DNA of 7,070 nt from a bacterium UBP3_UBA6266. Lineage in GTDB: Bacteria; Auribacterota; UBA6266. The notes below the pieces were generated by a model. It had not been told where the DNA came from. It did no database searches and was given only the letters and a program-made list of their open reading frames with translations. The stretch covers positions 314-7,383 of the forward strand of contig DJVC01000006.1 in the NCBI GenBank assembly GCA_002440765.1, given 5' to 3'. Shown piece after piece: positions 1 to 6,077 of this stretch. Position 1 is the stretch's first letter; each line of letters opens with the position of its first letter. The position numbers and the translations under genes were made by a program.

Positions 1-26
1 TGCTCTGCCAATTGAGCTACGCCGGC
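1..26 (-). tRNA. tRNA 5' portion, cut by the window edge (probably tRNA-Thr)
   Basis: Read on the minus strand from 26 down to 1, the sequence is the first 26 nucleotides of a canonical tRNA: 7-nt acceptor strand GCCGGCG (26-20), the invariant-type TA (19-18), D stem GCTC (17-14), D loop AATTGGCA with the conserved GG (13-6), the closing D stem GAGC (5-2), and A as nucleotide 26. The anticodon arm, T arm and 3' acceptor strand lie beyond the left edge, so the specificity cannot be read. The GCCG... start combined with GAGCA after the D arm resembles bacterial tRNA-Thr(UGU); that is inference only. A run of seven Ts on the minus strand sits directly before the mature 5' end. The gene is co-directional with the upstream protein operon but separated from it by 172 nt. 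Confidence 0.88.
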
Positions 27-83
27 AAAAAAATAAAAAGAGCGAAAAACTCAAATTAATAACCCCCCGGCAAACGTAATTAA

Positions 84-110
84 ATCTTCCACAGATTTAA
101 TTAGCTGGCC
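84..110. repeat. perfect 10-bp inverted repeat (hairpin or operator-like palindrome)
   Basis: TAATTAAATC and GATTTAATTA are exact reverse complements separated by TTCCACA on the plus strand. The repeat is AT-rich and lies 58 nt upstream of the tRNA 5' end. It is not followed by a T tract on either strand, so it is a poor intrinsic terminator. Further out, GCAAA (70-74) and TTTGC (111-116 region) could add an outer stem across an internal loop. It may be a protein-binding palindrome or a structured leader or processing element; the sequence alone does not decide. Confidence 0.5.
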
Positions 111-157
111 TTTGCAAGCGGGTTTTGCCTTTACAAAATCTGGGTTACAAGCCCCTT

Positions 158-186
158 ATTAAAATAAAAACCCTTTCAAAAATCAA
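158..186 (-). promoter_or_regulatory. candidate sigma-70-type promoter for the tRNA transcript
   Basis: On the minus strand TTGATT (186-181) is followed after exactly 17 nt by TTTAAT (163-158). These match the -35 consensus at four of six and the -10 consensus at five of six positions. It begins 12 nt after the nnrDE stop codon and would start transcription near 151, giving a leader of roughly 125 nt before the tRNA that contains the inverted repeat. The local sequence is AT-rich, so chance matches are likely. Confidence 0.3.
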
Positions 187-198
187 GTTAAAAATAAA

Positions 199-1734
199 TT
201 ACAGGGATGACAGCATATTGTAAGCATCGGGTATCGAAGATATTATGTCTGATGCTATCAGTGATATTTCGCCTTTTCGGGATGCGGCGATGTCCCCGGC
301 GACACCGTGCAGGAAAACCCCGAACACGGAAGCGTTGAAACTGCCGAGCCCCTGGGCAATCAAAGCGCCTATAATACCCGCGAGCGCGTCCCCGGAGCCT
401 CCGGTCGCCATTCCCGGGTTACCCGTAATATTAACAAACAATGTGCCGTTTTTGCCCGCTATAACGGTGCGAGCCCCTTTTAATACGATGGTTGTGTTTC
501 TCTTTTCCGCGATTTCAAGGGCAAGTTCCCATCTGTTGGCTTCAACTTCCTCTTTTGTGCATATGCAAAGCCGCGCCATTTCACCGGCATGAGGGGTCAG
601 TACCGTTTCCGCGCCGGAAAAACTCAATATATCGATATTTTCGGACACAGCCGTAATAGCGTCGGCATCCAGCACTATTTTCCCTGTGCTGTATTTAATG
701 ACATCGCGGACAAGCGCCATAGTCTCGGAATCCACCGAAAGTCCCGGCCCGATAACGGCGGCATCGGCTCTCTGCGTCCAGTTAAGAATCTGGGGAAGAG
801 CCTTAAATCCCAGTATCCCGTGGCTTTTTTCCTTAAGGGGAAACGGCATCTCTTCTATTAACCTTGACTGATACACTGAAAGCAGGCTTTCGGGGACACC
901 CAGAGTCACCAAACCGGCTCCGGCTCTCATAGAAGCCCTCGCGCACATAATTCCCGCGCCGGTATATAAGGATGAACCCGAAACGATAAAAATATGGCCG
1001 TAAGACCTCTTATCGGAAGGGTTGAACCTTTTTGGCACAAAAGATTTTGCCTCGGAAGGCGTCAGAACTTCAACCCTCGAATGGCTCATATTATAAATTT
1101 CATCGGGATAGCCGATATCGGCTACAATTATCTTTCCTGTATAAGCGGATGCTTTTTCATAGAGCAATCCTATTTTAGGCAGGCCCATCGTTACCGTCAT
1201 ATCCGCCTTGACGCTTGTTCCGCAAGGCAGGCCGCTAAGCGCGTCCAGACCCGAAGGGACATCCGCGGAAACAACAAAATGGCCGGACCGGTTGACTAAG
1301 TTTATCCAGTCGGAATAAGGGCTCTCGACTTTCCCCCTGACGCCGATACCGAGAAGCGCATCCACCACAATACAATCTTTCTCAAAATACTTTTCAAGCG
1401 AAGCCGGTAAAAAATCAATAGAAGATTTTTTGATTTTTTCCAATTGCTCTTTAGTGTTTTTCCCGGCATCTTCCTCTTTGAAACAACATAAAATTTTAAC
1501 ATCCGGAAAAGCGTCGCAGAGACGGCGCGCGGCAACAAGCCCGTCGCCACCGTTGTTGCCTTTACCGCAGAGGACAACAATGCGAGGATGTTCGTTTCCC
1601 GCGGGGATTTGTTGTTTGACAGTTTCGGCAACTGCTCTGCCCGCGTTTTCCATAAGGACAGCTTCGGCAACCCCGAATTCGGAGGATGCCCTTTCATCCA
1701 TCTCTTTTATTTCCTGAGGAGTGACGGCTTTCAT
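199..1734 (-). CDS. nnrDE: bifunctional NAD(P)HX epimerase / ADP-dependent NAD(P)HX dehydratase
   Basis: This enzyme repairs hydrated NADH and NADPH: the N-terminal half interconverts the R and S epimers, and the C-terminal half dehydrates the S form using a nucleotide. It is cytosolic. The 511 residues match the usual length of the fused YjeF-type protein. The N-terminal YjeF_N domain (about 1-215) shows MENAGRAVA (28-36), the nucleotide-binding loop GKGNNGGDG (57-65), VDALLGIGVRG (124-134) and SADVPSGLDA (156-165). The C-terminal ribokinase-like domain (about 225-505) shows GPGLS (329-333), LDADAI (355-360), LTPHAGEMARL (379-389), and NPGMATGGSGDALAG (439-453) with the likely catalytic Asp449. 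The start ATG lies 4 nt after the acpS stop with no clear SD sequence, so translation is probably coupled to acpS. Both halves look intact. Confidence 0.97.
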   Translation of the reverse strand: MKAVTPQEIKEMDERASSEFGVAEAVLMENAGRAVAETVKQQIPAGNEHPRIVVLCGKGNNGGDGLVAARRLCDAFPDVKILCCFKEEDAGKNTKEQLEKIKKSSIDFLPASLEKYFEKDCIVVDALLGIGVRGKVESPYSDWINLVNRSGHFVVSADVPSGLDALSGLPCGTSVKADMTVTMGLPKIGLLYEKASAYTGKIIVADIGYPDEIYNMSHSRVEVLTPSEAKSFVPKRFNPSDKRSYGHIFIVSGSSLYTGAGIMCARASMRAGAGLVTLGVPESLLSVYQSRLIEEMPFPLKEKSHGILGFKALPQILNWTQRADAAVIGPGLSVDSETMALVRDVIKYSTGKIVLDADAITAVSENIDILSFSGAETVLTPHAGEMARLCICTKEEVEANRWELALEIAEKRNTTIVLKGARTVIAGKNGTLFVNITGNPGMATGGSGDALAGIIGALIAQGLGSFNASVFGVFLHGVAGDIAASRKGEISLIASDIISSIPDAYNMLSSL

Positions 1735-1738
1735 TCGA

Positions 1739-2107
1739 TTACATTTCTATCGTCGCGACGGCAATTGAATAATTGCGCGAATGCGACAGGCTTATGTTTA
1801 AGTGTTTAAGGCTGCTTTTTTCCCAGAACGCCAACGCGTTCCCGAGAAGTTTTATCTGGGGCGCCCCGTGGAGTGTTTTAACGACTTTAACATCTTTCCA
1901 CGTAAGTTTCTCCGTGCCGAACGCTTTGAAAACGGCTTCCTTACAGGCAATCCGCGCCGCGAAACACGACGGAAAATCCCGCTTGCCGGAACAATACTCG
2001 ATTTCTTCCGGCAGAAAAACCTTATCCAGGAAAACCTGTCCCCATTTTTGTATAAGGTTTTTTATCCTTTCATTCTCTACAAGGTCTACGCCTATGCCCT
2101 TGATCAA
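1739..2107 (-). CDS. acpS: holo-[acyl-carrier-protein] synthase, TTG start
   Basis: The enzyme transfers 4'-phosphopantetheine from coenzyme A to a serine of acyl carrier protein, activating fatty acid synthesis. From the TTG start it is 122 residues, the normal length for AcpS. Family motifs are present: GIGVDLVENERI (4-15) with metal-binding Asp8, FAARIACKEAVFKAFG (49-64) with Glu57 and Lys61, a GxP segment (GAP, 81-83), and NISLSHS (104-110) near the end. The frame stays open for 36 codons upstream to an ATG at 2215, but that extension has no family similarity. The TTG has AAAGGGG six nt before it and places the conserved GIGVDLVE at the proper distance from the N-terminus, so I chose TTG. 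The gene is followed after 4 nt by nnrDE, a pairing common in bacteria. Confidence 0.95.
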   Translation of the reverse strand: MIKGIGVDLVENERIKNLIQKWGQVFLDKVFLPEEIEYCSGKRDFPSCFAARIACKEAVFKAFGTEKLTWKDVKVVKTLHGAPQIKLLGNALAFWEKSSLKHLNISLSHSRNYSIAVATIEM

Positions 2108-2113
2108 CAGACA

Positions 2114-2120
2114 CCCCTTT
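2114..2120 (-). promoter_or_regulatory. ribosome binding site deciding the acpS TTG start
   Basis: AAAGGGG on the minus strand is followed by a 6-nt spacer (TGTCTG) and then TTG at 2107-2105. Neither an in-frame ATG nor an in-frame GTG lies close by, and the upstream in-frame ATG at 2215 would add 36 unrelated residues. The site therefore supports the shorter protein. Confidence 0.7.
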
Positions 2121-2244
2121 AAGCAACCATCTCCATGTTTATAAAACACCTTCACCTTTTTTACACACTTACAATGAAATCCGAAATAAATTCCAAGAAC
2201 CAAAATCTTAAACAAAATTCAATAGACACTGATTTACGCACTTG

Positions 2245-2259
2245 CCCGCCGCAGGCGGG
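2245..2259. repeat. short GC-rich palindrome, REP-like
   Basis: CCCGCC, loop GCA, GGCGGG form a perfect 6-bp stem with a 3-nt loop, in strong compositional contrast to the AT-rich spacer around it. On the minus strand the downstream sequence is CAAGTGCG rather than a T tract, which argues against a terminator. Short GC palindromes of this form are often dispersed intergenic repeats in bacterial genomes, but only one copy is visible here, so the repeat status is inference. Confidence 0.5.
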
Positions 2260-2263
2260 GATA

Positions 2264-2287
2264 TTCAGGGAAAAATTTGTTCCTGAA
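2264..2287. repeat. inverted repeat next to the GC palindrome
   Basis: TTCAGG (2264-2269) and CCTGAA (2282-2287) are exact reverse complements. In plus-strand RNA a G-U and an A-U pair would extend the stem to 8 bp around an 8-nt loop, while in minus-strand RNA the seventh position is an A-C mismatch. It lies about 35 nt downstream of the pdxJ stop and could mark the 3' end of the upstream transcript or stabilise it. Confidence 0.4.
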
Positions 2288-2322
2288 ACAAGCCTTTTTG
2301 CTTTCAATTCCCCTTTTTATTT

Positions 2323-3057
2323 TTACCCTTTATACTGTTTCATCAACTTAATCATCTTTTTCACCGCTTTATCCAGGCCGATAAAAACCGCTTCCGCAAT
2401 AATCGAAAACCCGATATTCAGTTCATGCAGGTGGGGAACATCCAATATTGATTTTATGTTATTGTAATCTATGCCGTGCCCCGCATTAACTCCAAGCCCG
2501 AGAGCATTGGCAAACACCGAAGCGTCAATAAGTTTTCCTGTTTCTTTTTTCACCGCGGCTTTTGACGCCGCATTGGCAAAAGAACCCGTGTGAAGCTCAA
2601 TGAATTCCGCTCCCGTCCTCAACGCCATCTCCACCTGTTCCAGATCGGGATCTATAAAAAGGCTGACTGTTATTTTTTTCTTCTGCAGCCTCTCAACGGT
2701 TCCGGAAACAACCTTAAAATTCTTTATGACATCAAGGCCGCCTTCTGTTGTCAATTCCATTCTTTTTTCGGGAACAAGTGTCGCCTGATGGGGCCTGAGT
2801 CTGCACGCTACATTGACTATTTCATCGTAACAGGCCATTTCAAGGTTTAATTTTCCGGACAAAATTTTTTTCAGTTCAAAGACATCTTTGTCCTGTATGT
2901 GCCTTCTGTCTTCCCGCAGATGAACCGTTATCTGTCCGGCCCCGGCCTGTTCGCAGGCTTTAGCGGCCCGGATAACGGAAGGAAATTTTTCCAGCCTTGC
3001 CTGCCTCAAAGTCGCAATATGGTCGATATTAACACCAAGCAGCAGTTTTTTGCCCAT
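2323..3057 (-). CDS. pdxJ: pyridoxine 5'-phosphate synthase
   Basis: PdxJ condenses 1-deoxy-D-xylulose 5-phosphate with 3-amino-2-oxopropyl phosphate to form pyridoxine 5'-phosphate, the ring-closing step of the DXP-dependent vitamin B6 route. It is a cytosolic TIM-barrel enzyme. The 244 residues match family length. Visible motifs are GVNIDHIATLRQAR (8-21), ITVHLREDRRHI (43-54) with the catalytic-type His46 and His53, LNLEMA (70-75) with Glu73, ELTTEGGLDV (101-110), VSLFIDPD (131-138), ELHTG (154-158), LGVNAGHG (188-195) with His194, and ELNIGFSII (212-220). The ATG lies 10 nt after the YbbR stop, with GGGAG 5 nt before it. The presence of PdxJ implies the DXP-dependent B6 route, with PdxA and related enzymes elsewhere. 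Phe217 occupies a position where His is common in the family. Confidence 0.97.
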   Translation of the reverse strand: MGKKLLLGVNIDHIATLRQARLEKFPSVIRAAKACEQAGAGQITVHLREDRRHIQDKDVFELKKILSGKLNLEMACYDEIVNVACRLRPHQATLVPEKRMELTTEGGLDVIKNFKVVSGTVERLQKKKITVSLFIDPDLEQVEMALRTGAEFIELHTGSFANAASKAAVKKETGKLIDASVFANALGLGVNAGHGIDYNNIKSILDVPHLHELNIGFSIIAEAVFIGLDKAVKKMIKLMKQYKG

Positions 3058-3067
3058 GGAATCTCCC

Positions 3068-3988
3068 TTAATGGCCGTTAATCGTTACCTCAACCGCTTC
3101 GGGTTCGGTTCGCTCAAGAAAAACATTTTTGGGAAGGTCGGCTTTGACGGGAAGTTCGTATTCCCCTTTTTTCTTTTCCAGGACTTCTATAAACAGAGAT
3201 ATTTCCTGCGGACCCATTTTGTCGAGTATGCTCTGCGGCCCGCTCACTACCGCGGCAACATTCATAGGTTCAATCCTGATGGAAAGTTTTCTTGATAAAG
3301 AAGTAAGTATATTCACCGGCAGCTGCTCAAAACGCCGCTGGGACAACGCCTCTTTTATTTCAAGCGATACTACAACAACTTTCTCTCCCTTATAAATATC
3401 ATCTTTGGTAATGGGCTCAAGCGGCTCCCTTACGGCAAACGATTTGTCTTTGCCTGTAACATCTATCGGCAGGGTTTCGATGTATCTCTTGGAGCTCAAC
3501 AGTTTTTCAGGCCCGAGAACGGACACTTCTCTCGGAGTTGAAGATACATCGGCGATTTCATAACCGTAAGCCGGCTGGCCTATCCAGACAGGCCTGACCC
3601 TCAGTTTTTTTTCTATCTGTTCGTCCAGCGCCACATCTACAATTTTAGGCTCGATATTGACAACACTGACTCTTATGGGTTTGCTGATATCGCTTTTTGC
3701 CACTTTTATAAGGACGCGGCCTTTGTTCTGGGAATCCGGGATTTTATGTATTGCCTCAAGGTCATAATTTTCAAGGCTCTGGACTTCCTCAGCCGTCCCG
3801 CTGAAAGTCACTCTCAGCACATCAGCGGAACTGTCAACAACCGCAAGGTTGGCCGGAGGAATAAACCTCAGGGGTATTTTCGCGACGTGTTTCACGCTTC
3901 TCATTTCGGCGACATAAAACCAGACTATCACGGCAAATACCACCGATAAGATTTTAGTCCATATGTTTTTTGTAAAAAAATCTTTCAT
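3068..3988 (-). CDS. ybbR: YbbR-domain protein, CdaR-like regulator of CdaA
   Basis: YbbR/CdaR proteins are membrane-anchored, with YbbR repeats outside the cytoplasmic membrane, and modulate the activity of the diadenylate cyclase CdaA. The 306 residues begin with a short basic segment and one hydrophobic helix (about 11-28, ending WFYVAEM), typical of a signal anchor. Three YbbR-type repeats follow at about 33-122, 126-210 and 217-304, recognisable from recurring proline-led strands such as IPLRFI, LRVRPVWIGQPAYGYEI and LPVNIL, and from the segments VLRVTFSG, REVSVLGP and VAAVVSGP. Bacillus subtilis CdaR carries four repeats, so this is a shorter form. The start codon overlaps the cdaA stop (ATGA), indicating coupled translation and matching the known cdaA-cdaR pairing. 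The expected downstream glmM is absent; pdxJ follows instead. Confidence 0.92.
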   Translation of the reverse strand: MKDFFTKNIWTKILSVVFAVIVWFYVAEMRSVKHVAKIPLRFIPPANLAVVDSSADVLRVTFSGTAEEVQSLENYDLEAIHKIPDSQNKGRVLIKVAKSDISKPIRVSVVNIEPKIVDVALDEQIEKKLRVRPVWIGQPAYGYEIADVSSTPREVSVLGPEKLLSSKRYIETLPIDVTGKDKSFAVREPLEPITKDDIYKGEKVVVVSLEIKEALSQRRFEQLPVNILTSLSRKLSIRIEPMNVAAVVSGPQSILDKMGPQEISLFIEVLEKKKGEYELPVKADLPKNVFLERTEPEAVEVTINGH

Positions 3989-4791
3989 CTCTTGCTTTTC
4001 CTGAAAAATAACCTGTTGTTCCGGGCAGGCTTATTGCTGTTCGGTTCAAGAAGATTAAGCAGCGCCCGTTTAAGCCTTGCGTCATCCATATCCCTTGTCA
4101 GCACGCCGTTTGAAGCGACTGAAATCGAACCTGTTTCTTCCGAAACCACTATTATAACCGAATCTGTCTCTTCCGAAAGTCCGATAGCCGCCCTGTGCCT
4201 TGTCCCCAATGCCTTGCTTAGCGTCGGGTTGCTCGAAAGGGGAAAGAGACACCCCGCGGCGCTTATCCTGTTGTTTGTTATGATAACTCCCCCGTCATGC
4301 AGAGGTGTGTTCGGGATAAATATCGTTTGTATAAGTTCTTCGCTTGCCCTGCTGTTTATGGGAATGCCGCTTTCAATATAATCTTTCAGCCCAACTTCCC
4401 TTTCAATCGCTATCAAGGCCCCGATTTTTTTCTTCGACAGGCCCGATACCGCGCGGACAAGGACATCTATCACCGCTTCTTCGGCATACATGGACATGAA
4501 AAACTGTTTTTCGCCTATATGCGCAAGTGTCCTTCTCAGTTCCGGCTGGAAAAGTATTATGAAACCGATAATCGAAATCGCGAAAACTTTCGTTAAAATC
4601 CAGTTTATAGTTTCCAGATGCAGCTTCTGAATCAATATAAACGCCACAAAAAATATTATAATCCCTTTTAAAACCTGCTGCGCGAGCGTTCCCCTGATGG
4701 AAAGAAGCATATAATAAAAAATTATGGACATAGCCGCGATTTCAACAACCGGCTTCCATACTGCCAGGATAAACTCAACAACCTGCTCCAT
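3985..4791 (-). CDS. cdaA: membrane diadenylate cyclase, CdaA type (DAC domain)
   Basis: CdaA makes cyclic di-AMP from two ATP molecules; the nucleotide controls potassium and osmolyte transport and cell wall homeostasis. The 268 residues fit the CdaA architecture: three N-terminal transmembrane helices (about 9-30, 41-56 and 66-82), then a cytoplasmic DAC domain (about 85-250). The catalytic loop reads PNTPLHDGG (160-168), where many homologues have DGA. The second motif TRHRAAIG (197-204) holds the RHR triad at 198-200, and IIVVSEETG (213-221) follows. The C-terminal tail is basic (FFRKSKR). A strong AAGGAG lies 5 nt before the ATG. The gene shares one base with the folP stop (TAATG) and overlaps the YbbR gene by 4 nt, so all three are probably cotranslated. 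Confidence 0.97.
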   Translation of the reverse strand: MEQVVEFILAVWKPVVEIAAMSIIFYYMLLSIRGTLAQQVLKGIIIFFVAFILIQKLHLETINWILTKVFAISIIGFIILFQPELRRTLAHIGEKQFFMSMYAEEAVIDVLVRAVSGLSKKKIGALIAIEREVGLKDYIESGIPINSRASEELIQTIFIPNTPLHDGGVIITNNRISAAGCLFPLSSNPTLSKALGTRHRAAIGLSEETDSVIIVVSEETGSISVASNGVLTRDMDDARLKRALLNLLEPNSNKPARNNRLFFRKSKR

Positions 4792-6077
4792 TATCGCTCC
4801 TTGACATCACTATAATTGCGTATCAGCCAGGCTATTTTGACCGCCTGCCGGGTTTCCGCCACATCATGAGCTCTTATAATATTCGCGCCGAGAAAAACTC
4901 CGACCGCTTCGGCCGCGATGGAACCGGGCAGCCTGAATTCGGCGCTTTCTCCCGTCACCCTGCCTATAAACGATTTTCTCGACAAACCCAGCGTTACAGG
5001 ATAACCGAGCGCCGCTATTTCATCTATACGATTCAGTATAGCATAATTGTCTTTTACAGTTTTACCAAATCCTATTCCGGGGTCAACAGAAATACAACTT
5101 TTTTTTATGCCCGCTTTAACCAGCGCTGATGCCCTCAGGTGAAGGAATCCCGCGATTTCACCGACCGTGTCCGAATAACCGGGGTTTACCTGCATCGTTT
5201 CGGGCCTGCCTTTCATATGCATAATTATACATCCGGCTCCGGTCCGCGCGGCAAGCCCGATTATACGCTTATCGGCAGTCATCGCGCTTATATCGTTGAT
5301 TATGGAAGCCCCGGCTTTTATAGCCCCGGCGGCAACTTTATATTTTCTCGTGTCGACGGATATCGGCACCGCCACACGCTGCTTTACTTTCTTTATAACG
5401 GGAATGATTCTCTTGAGTTCCTCATCCGGCAAAACCGATTTGGAACCGGGCCTTGTCGATTCGCCGCCGATATCCAGGATATCCGCGCCTTCCGCCACAA
5501 GCCGCAGGGCGCGCTCAACCGCGGATTCAACCGAAAAAAACCTGCCGCCGTCGTAAAAAGAATCCGGCGTAATATTTACCACACCCATTACGGCAGGCCC
5601 TTTGTCGAATGTGATTCTTTTTTTGCCGAACCTGAATTCCGGGGGACGGGAAGATTTCCCGCTGACTCTTTCGCTTACAAGACAGGCTATACGGGGCAAT
5701 TCGAAGTAATTCTGTTTCTGAAGTTTTTCCGGCAGTTTTTTTATCTGGGCAAGGGTTCCTATCAGGATAATATCGGATTTTCGCCCGGGCTGTGTCAGCG
5801 CCCATCTTGATATCGCCGCGTCTCCGCCCAGGGAAAGCATTGCCTGTTTTATGATATTTGCCGAAGGGTTACGGACCGAAGAAATTTTCAATAAGGCCAT
5901 AACCCCTTTTTCTTTCATCCTGCTTACACCCGCAGGATCAACCTCAATTTTTCTCAGCTCTTCTTCAAAATCACTTAGCCTTTTGGGGAGGAGGGTTATT
6001 ATCCGGGATATTTTCCCTTGCTCTCTCTTCGGGAGTTTTTTCGGTCTTTTTGACGGTATCTTTCTTTTTGCTGGCAC
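4791..6077 (-). CDS. folP: dihydropteroate synthase, long form with N-terminal extension
   Basis: FolP joins 7,8-dihydropterin pyrophosphate with p-aminobenzoate to form dihydropteroate in folate synthesis and is the sulfonamide target. The catalytic TIM barrel spans about 155-425, with VMGVVNITPDSFYDGG (163-178), DIGGESTRPGS (202-212), SVDTRK (240-245), NDIS (261-264), MHMKG (286-290), DPGIGFGKT (332-340), LSRKSFIG (365-372) and RAHDV (402-406). E. coli FolP has about 280 residues; the extra 155 N-terminal residues carry a segment with MLSLGGDAA (80-88), which I recognise from long-form FolP of other lineages but whose role I do not know. The GTG start at 6077 has AAAGGA 5 nt upstream and gives 428 residues, overlapping ftsH by 107 nt. 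The first in-frame ATG (5918) would remove 53 residues, including the EVDPAGV segment that looks like family sequence, so the true start may lie between the two at a rare codon. Confidence 0.95.
   Translation of the reverse strand: MPAKRKIPSKRPKKLPKREQGKISRIITLLPKRLSDFEEELRKIEVDPAGVSRMKEKGVMALLKISSVRNPSANIIKQAMLSLGGDAAISRWALTQPGRKSDIILIGTLAQIKKLPEKLQKQNYFELPRIACLVSERVSGKSSRPPEFRFGKKRITFDKGPAVMGVVNITPDSFYDGGRFFSVESAVERALRLVAEGADILDIGGESTRPGSKSVLPDEELKRIIPVIKKVKQRVAVPISVDTRKYKVAAGAIKAGASIINDISAMTADKRIIGLAARTGAGCIIMHMKGRPETMQVNPGYSDTVGEIAGFLHLRASALVKAGIKKSCISVDPGIGFGKTVKDNYAILNRIDEIAALGYPVTLGLSRKSFIGRVTGESAEFRLPGSIAAEAVGVFLGANIIRAHDVAETRQAVKIAWLIRNYSDVKER

Larger units (their letters stand above)
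27..198 (-). other. spacer between nnrDE and the tRNA, with an inverted repeat
   Basis: This 172-nt gap has no coding potential that I can support. On the minus strand it holds, in order, a promoter-like pair just after the nnrDE stop, a perfect 10-bp inverted repeat with a 7-nt loop, a G-run (GCCGGGGGG), and a T-rich stretch leading into the tRNA. The 8-mer TTTGCCGG occurs at the G-run (73-66) and again at the tRNA 5' end (29-22), 44 nt apart. I see no convincing GC-rich hairpin followed by a T tract after nnrDE; the short GAG...CTC pair before the last T-run has only 3 bp. Confidence 0.6.
2108..2322 (-). other. spacer between pdxJ and acpS, with two inverted repeats
   Basis: This 215-nt gap is the only large break between protein genes, which are otherwise separated by 10 nt or less or overlap. 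It contains a GC-rich palindrome (2245-2259) and a second inverted repeat (2264-2287). Neither is followed by a T tract on the minus strand, so I do not call an intrinsic terminator. A weak promoter-like pair lies at 2196-2168 (TTGGAA, 17 nt, TGTAAG; four of six matches each), which could drive acpS-nnrDE separately. A frame stays open from 2215 into acpS, but I regard it as non-coding leader. Confidence 0.55.

Noticed and set aside
33..52. A terminator formed by GAG...CTC before the T-run next to the tRNA
   Set aside because: The stem is only about 3 bp and the T-run ends at the tRNA start, so a terminator here would block the tRNA if it is transcribed from the upstream promoter.
1..198. An integration site of a mobile element at the tRNA
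   Set aside because: No integrase, no repeated tRNA 3' end and no atypical genes are visible; attachment sites usually use the tRNA 3' half, which is outside the window.
1302..1697. A 131-codon minus-strand frame inside nnrDE
   Set aside because: It is another reading frame of the nnrDE epimerase domain, whose motifs are complete in the main frame; no family features are seen in the alternative.
2108..2215. A 36-residue N-terminal extension of AcpS from the ATG at 2215
   Set aside because: It would make the protein 158 residues, longer than the family, and place unrelated sequence before GIGVDLVE. The TTG at 2107 with a good SD site gives the normal length.
2245..2287. Intrinsic terminator after pdxJ
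   Set aside because: Neither inverted repeat is followed by a T tract on the minus strand; the sequences that follow are CAAGTGCG and TATCCCC.
5139..5810. A 223-codon open frame on the plus strand
   Set aside because: It lies wholly antisense to folP, whose catalytic motifs are all visible on the minus strand. The plus-strand translation has no recognisable domain and is rich in Tyr, Arg and His as expected of a shadow frame.
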